A DNA stretch of 9,927 bases. It comes from Flavobacterium sp. (GTDB lineage: Bacteria; Bacteroidota; Bacteroidia; Flavobacteriales; Flavobacteriaceae). The notes beneath the pieces are model-generated. The model had not been told where the DNA came from and did no database searches. It was given only the letters and a program-made list of their open reading frames with translations. The stretch's first letter is position 1. Each line of letters begins with the position of its first letter. The position numbers and the translations under genes are program-made. The DNA lies in contig SXQR01000178.1 of the NCBI GenBank assembly GCA_005792865.1, positions 1 to 9,927 on the forward strand. The letters run 5' to 3'. Positions 7,226-9,927 of this stretch are shown in pieces.

Positions 7226-8656
7226 TTAGAACTGGAAATAAATGAATGAATCCGAATTTGCGCCAAAGAGCAAGATCAGCAAAAATACCGCAATGTAGAT
7301 GCACCACCTAAGAATTTGCGAATGTATCCGGGACAGTTCGAGCCCGTGGGGCTTTGTGCGGTTGAACCACTCCACGCCCAATAGGATCGCGATGAAGATA
7401 AAGGGTTTCAGGTCCACGTCAGGCGTGCCAAAATGGGGCATGTCCAGCATCCGGACGATGTAATCCCAAGCACCGCTGACCGTGAGCGAACGGAAGAAAA
7501 TCCACGCCACGACCGTCACCGCAAAAGTGAGGATCATCTGGAAAAGTTCCCTGACCGATGGAAGTATCCTGTTTTCGGCCACGATGTCGGTGTTGCGGCG
7601 GTTGAGCTTGAAGACCACGAGCGGCAAGATGTACAACGCGTTGAGCGCGCCCCAGATGATGAAGGTCCAGTTTGCCCCGTGCCAGAATCCGCTCACCACA
7701 AAAATGATGATCGTGTTGCGTACCTGCATCCACATCCCGCCCTTGCTTCCGCCAAGCGGGATGTACAGATAGTCGCGGAACCACGTCGAGAGCGAGATAT
7801 GCCAACGGCGCCAGAACTCGGCGATGTCACGGGAAAAATAGGGATAGGCGAAATTCCGGAGCAACTCCACGCCAAACAGCCTCGCGGTTCCCAGGGCTAT
7901 ATTTGAATATCCCGAGAAGTCGCCGTAAATCTGGAATGCGAAGAAAATGGCCCCGACCGCCAGCGATGCCGGCGACATGGTATCCTGGTTTTCAAACACT
8001 TCGTTTACGACCACGGCGCAATTATCGGCCACGACCACCTTCATGAAGAGTCCCCAAAGGATCTGCCGCAGGCCGTCCACCGCCCTTACCGGATCAAAGA
8101 CCCGCTGGCGCTGGATCTGCGGCAAAAGGTGCGTCGCGCGCTCGATCGGCCCTGCCACAAGCAACGGGAAAAAACTCACGAACACCGAATAGTCCACGAA
8201 GTTCCGTTCGGGCGGGATGCGCCCCTTGTAAATGTCGATCACGTATGAAAGTCCGTGAAAGGTGTAGAACGAGATGCCCACCGGGAGGATGATGTCCAGC
8301 GTGGCGGGATCGGCGGTAAAACCAAAGCCGCGGACGAGTTCGGCAAAGGATTCGGCAAAGAAATTATAATACTTGAATACGCCCAGAAAGCCCAGGTTCA
8401 CGATGATGCTGAGCCAGAACCAAAATTTCTTTCGGCCCTGCGAGGGCGCGTCGTGCATCATCAACCCCGTGGAATAATCGAGCACCGTGGAAAATATCAG
8501 CAGGAAGAGGAAGCGCCAGTCCCAGCACGCGTAGAAAAAATAGCTGGCCACCAACAGCAGGATGTTCTGCCATTTGACATTCCCGCGCGCCGCAAACCAG
8601 TACAGGAAAAATACCAGCGGCAGGAAGAACATGAACTCAAAAGAATTGAAGATCAT
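7226..8656 (-). CDS. MBOAT family O-acyltransferase, AlgI-like
   Basis: A 476-residue multispanning membrane protein of the MBOAT superfamily, closest in style to AlgI and DltB. These proteins pass acyl groups, usually acetyl, from the cytoplasm across the membrane to a polysaccharide or teichoic acid. The opening MIFNSFEFMFFLPLVF is characteristic of the AlgI group. Further blocks are ILPVGISFYTFHGLSYVID (123-141), FFPLLVAGPIERA (162-174), FQIYGDFSGYSNIALG (241-256), FWRRWHISLSTWFRDYLYIP (281-300) with His286, and FVVSGFWHGANWTFIIWG (319-336) with the invariant His326. Length is normal. It is preceded by a GT4 gene with an ATGA overlap and followed after one base by the SGNH gene, giving the usual two-part O-acylation module. 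The acyl group and the sugar position modified are not determined by the sequence. Confidence 0.95.
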   Translation of the reverse strand: MIFNSFEFMFFLPLVFFLYWFAARGNVKWQNILLLVASYFFYACWDWRFLFLLIFSTVLDYSTGLMMHDAPSQGRKKFWFWLSIIVNLGFLGVFKYYNFFAESFAELVRGFGFTADPATLDIILPVGISFYTFHGLSYVIDIYKGRIPPERNFVDYSVFVSFFPLLVAGPIERATHLLPQIQRQRVFDPVRAVDGLRQILWGLFMKVVVADNCAVVVNEVFENQDTMSPASLAVGAIFFAFQIYGDFSGYSNIALGTARLFGVELLRNFAYPYFSRDIAEFWRRWHISLSTWFRDYLYIPLGGSKGGMWMQVRNTIIIFVVSGFWHGANWTFIIWGALNALYILPLVVFKLNRRNTDIVAENRILPSVRELFQMILTFAVTVVAWIFFRSLTVSGAWDYIVRMLDMPHFGTPDVDLKPFIFIAILLGVEWFNRTKPHGLELSRIHSQILRWCIYIAVFLLILLFGANSDSFIYFQF

Positions 8657-9768
8657 TTTTTATTGTCAATTACGAGTTTCTCCCACATCGCCATCACCGA
8701 TGCGGGACTGAAACGTTTTACATTTTCATAACCGCGGCGCCCCATGTCCACGCGCAGGCGGGCATCCCGGCACAAAGTCACCAATGCTTCCGCAAATGCA
8801 TCAATGTCTCCGGGAGGCACAATGATGCCGTCGGGTTTTGACATGATGCTCCGCGGGCCCGTGGGGCAGTCGAACGCCACGATGGGCAGTTTGTGCGACA
8901 TCGCCTCCAAAAGCACCATTGGAAAGGTCTCGAAGCGCGAACTCATCGCATAGACAGACGATGTTGCCAGCGCCGTGTTGATGTCGTCGATCGCGTCGTG
9001 TACCGCAATCGGATTCCTGAAATCGTGCGCGGCAATCTGCTCCCGCAATTTCGCGGCGTCGTCCCCGTTGCCAAATATGTCGCATGACCAGCCTTCCAGC
9101 TTTTTATCGGCGCGTTTCCATGCCTCGATCAACAAGTCGTAACCTTTCTGGAAGGACAGCCTGCCCAGGGAGATCACGCGGTTCCTGCGCGGAAGGTCCA
9201 TCTGGGGGACCGGGTCAAAAAAGTTTGGGATAATGACGGAATTGGGCCTTTTGTAATGGTCAAATTCCCACTGGTTGAGATACACGACTTTGGTATAGCG
9301 CGATTCGGCCCATTCGCCCAGGCGGGAAATGATCTGCGATTTGATCTTTTTGAGTCCCGAAAGATTCCGCCTTCCCATCTCGAATCCGTAATAAGAAGTG
9401 TGCAGCTCGTAAAAGGTGGGCACGCCACCGGCAGCCACCGGCGTGATGAACCGCGGAAGCGTTTGTGACAGCACGAAAACCGCGTCGGGAGCAAAATTGG
9501 CGATGGCTTGCTTCAACGCCTTGAAATGGCGCGAAAGCAGCTTCAGGTTGTCTTTGGAGTAGAACGTGCCCTCACGATACGGGATCGCCAGATCGTGCAG
9601 CACCACCTTGCCGCTGACCGGAGTGAACGGCTTCAGGCCTTCCTGGTTGGTGGTGACCAGCATGGTTTGGTGGCCCAGGACATCAGCCCAATAATTGAGT
9701 TTCTGGATCAGGATCTTCTCGGCCCCGCCGTGCAGGTAGACCTGGTCGGTGACGTAGAGGATCTTCAT
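8653..9768 (-). CDS. GT4 family glycosyltransferase
   Basis: A 371-residue GT-B glycosyltransferase of family GT4. The N-terminal domain starts ILYVTDQVYLHGGAEK (3-18) and includes TFYELHTSYYGFEMGRR (118-134). The linker and donor domain contain SVIIPNFFDP (177-186), ISLGRLSFQKGYDLLIEAW with R203 and K208, and DIFGNGDD (230-237). The complete EX7E motif runs E280 to E288 in SSRFETFPMVLLEAMSHKLP, followed by FDCPTGPRSI (299-308). The CPTGP element is shared with a subset of GT4 enzymes that build capsules, exopolysaccharides and lipid-linked oligosaccharides, among them PglH/PglJ-like proteins. Its start overlaps the stop of the partial upstream gene (ATGA, 9765-9768) and its stop overlaps the MBOAT start. 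It probably extends the repeat unit in the cytoplasm; the donor sugar is unknown. Confidence 0.92.
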   Translation of the reverse strand: MKILYVTDQVYLHGGAEKILIQKLNYWADVLGHQTMLVTTNQEGLKPFTPVSGKVVLHDLAIPYREGTFYSKDNLKLLSRHFKALKQAIANFAPDAVFVLSQTLPRFITPVAAGGVPTFYELHTSYYGFEMGRRNLSGLKKIKSQIISRLGEWAESRYTKVVYLNQWEFDHYKRPNSVIIPNFFDPVPQMDLPRRNRVISLGRLSFQKGYDLLIEAWKRADKKLEGWSCDIFGNGDDAAKLREQIAAHDFRNPIAVHDAIDDINTALATSSVYAMSSRFETFPMVLLEAMSHKLPIVAFDCPTGPRSIMSKPDGIIVPPGDIDAFAEALVTLCRDARLRVDMGRRGYENVKRFSPASVMAMWEKLVIDNKK

Positions 9769-9926
9769 CGTTTCAGTGCAGATTTGATTCTTTTAAGGCC
9801 AAGCCCGTTGATGACCCCATACACGAATCTTTCGCCCAGCACCGAAATCAGCGCACGCTTGGCGTCGGCCAAAAAAGTCTTGCTTTTGGGCTTCCAGGAC
9901 ATCGCAAAATGGTGGACGGTATAAGT
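9765..9926 (-). CDS. C-terminal end of a glycosyltransferase (DXD sugar-binding / GT32-like), partial at 5' end
   Basis: Only the last 53 codons are in the window, read from position 9926 to a TGA at 9765-9767; the rest lies upstream beyond 9927. The first visible residues, YTVHHFAMSWKPK, carry the H-H-x-x-x-S-W element found near the C-terminus of glycosyltransferases of the DXD sugar-binding class (GT32 and capsular polysaccharide synthesis relatives). A basic, helix-like tail follows, ending SALKR. The other two minus-strand frames do not extend into a better candidate, and the ATGA overlap with the downstream GT4 start matches the pattern of the other genes. With the DXD itself out of view, the family call is moderate. 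Confidence 0.68.
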   Translation of the reverse strand, partial: TYTVHHFAMSWKPKSKTFLADAKRALISVLGERFVYGVINGLGLKRIKSALKR

Positions 9927-9927
9927 G

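Larger units (their letters stand above)
1..9926 (-). other. Single polysaccharide biosynthesis operon segment without intergenic space
   Basis: All eleven genes point the same way and touch or overlap. In transcription order the junction overlaps are 4 nt (9765-9768), 4 nt (8653-8656), a 1-nt gap (7225), 1 nt (6316), 4 nt (5219-5222), 4 nt (4338-4341), 4 nt (3253-3256), 8 nt (2096-2103), 11 nt (1501-1511) and 14 nt (894-907). No inverted repeat followed by a T-run and no promoter-sized gap is visible, so the operon's promoter and terminator should lie outside the window. I saw no Shine-Dalgarno-like tract at a usable distance before any internal start, so start recognition probably relies on coupled translation and local A/T richness, as is common in Bacteroidota. 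Confidence 0.85.

Noticed and set aside
7222..7266. Longer N-terminus for the SGNH protein from the ATG at 7264-7266
   Set aside because: It would overlap the MBOAT gene by 41 nt and place 14 extra residues ahead of the membrane anchor. The ATG at 7222-7224 abuts the MBOAT stop, as at the other junctions. The longer form is not excluded.
9769..9927. Possible intergenic promoter region upstream of the GT4 gene at 8653-9768
   Set aside because: The minus-strand frame is open from 9926 to a TGA overlapping the GT4 start and encodes a glycosyltransferase-like C-terminus, so the stretch is coding.
1..9927. RNA genes, insertion sequences, CRISPR arrays, tandem repeats and terminators
   Set aside because: Every base except one (7225) and the window edges lies within a supported gene, and reading both strands I saw no repeat array, transposase motif, tRNA-like fold or hairpin with a T-run.

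Overview
The window is one stretch of a surface-glycan biosynthesis locus. It holds eleven genes, all on the minus strand, so they are transcribed from position 9926 towards position 1. In transcription order they are: the tail of a glycosyltransferase (DXD/GT32-like), a GT4 glycosyltransferase, an AlgI-like MBOAT O-acyltransferase, an SGNH-fold membrane-anchored protein, an EpsG-type (Wzy-like) polymerase, a GT2 glycosyltransferase, two further GT4 glycosyltransferases, and then pglC, pglD and pglE (the last cut by the window start). The first and last genes are partial.

The organism looks like a member of the Bacteroidota, probably Flavobacteriia or a relative, with G+C slightly above one half by eye. 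No Shine-Dalgarno-like purine tract precedes the starts at a usable distance, and several starts are preceded by A/T-rich DNA, as is usual in that phylum. The protein families and the PglC/PglD/PglE set also fit. This is an inference from style and family resemblance; no taxonomic marker gene is present.

The genes fit one pathway. PglE (aminotransferase) and PglD (N-acetyltransferase) would turn a UDP-4-keto-6-deoxy-GlcNAc into UDP-N,N'-diacetylbacillosamine or a close analogue. PglC would put that sugar phosphate onto undecaprenyl phosphate at the inner face of the cytoplasmic membrane. The GT4, GT2 and GT32-like enzymes would extend the repeat unit. The EpsG-type protein would polymerise the units after export, and the MBOAT/SGNH pair would add O-acyl (most likely O-acetyl) groups. 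The 4,6-dehydratase (PglF), the flippase (Wzx) and any export or ligation machinery are not in the window and must lie outside it.

Packing is extreme. Nine of ten junctions overlap (1, 4, 8, 11 or 14 nt) and the tenth is a 1-nt gap. There is therefore no intergenic space, and I see no terminator, promoter, RNA gene, mobile element, CRISPR array or repeat. The many long plus-strand reading frames are shadows of these genes. I do not see a previously undescribed system here. The points most worth a second look are the pairing of a Pgl-type bacillosamine module with a Wzy-type polymerase, the divergent SGNH partner of the MBOAT protein, the TTG start of one GT4 gene and the Gln in its EX7E motif.
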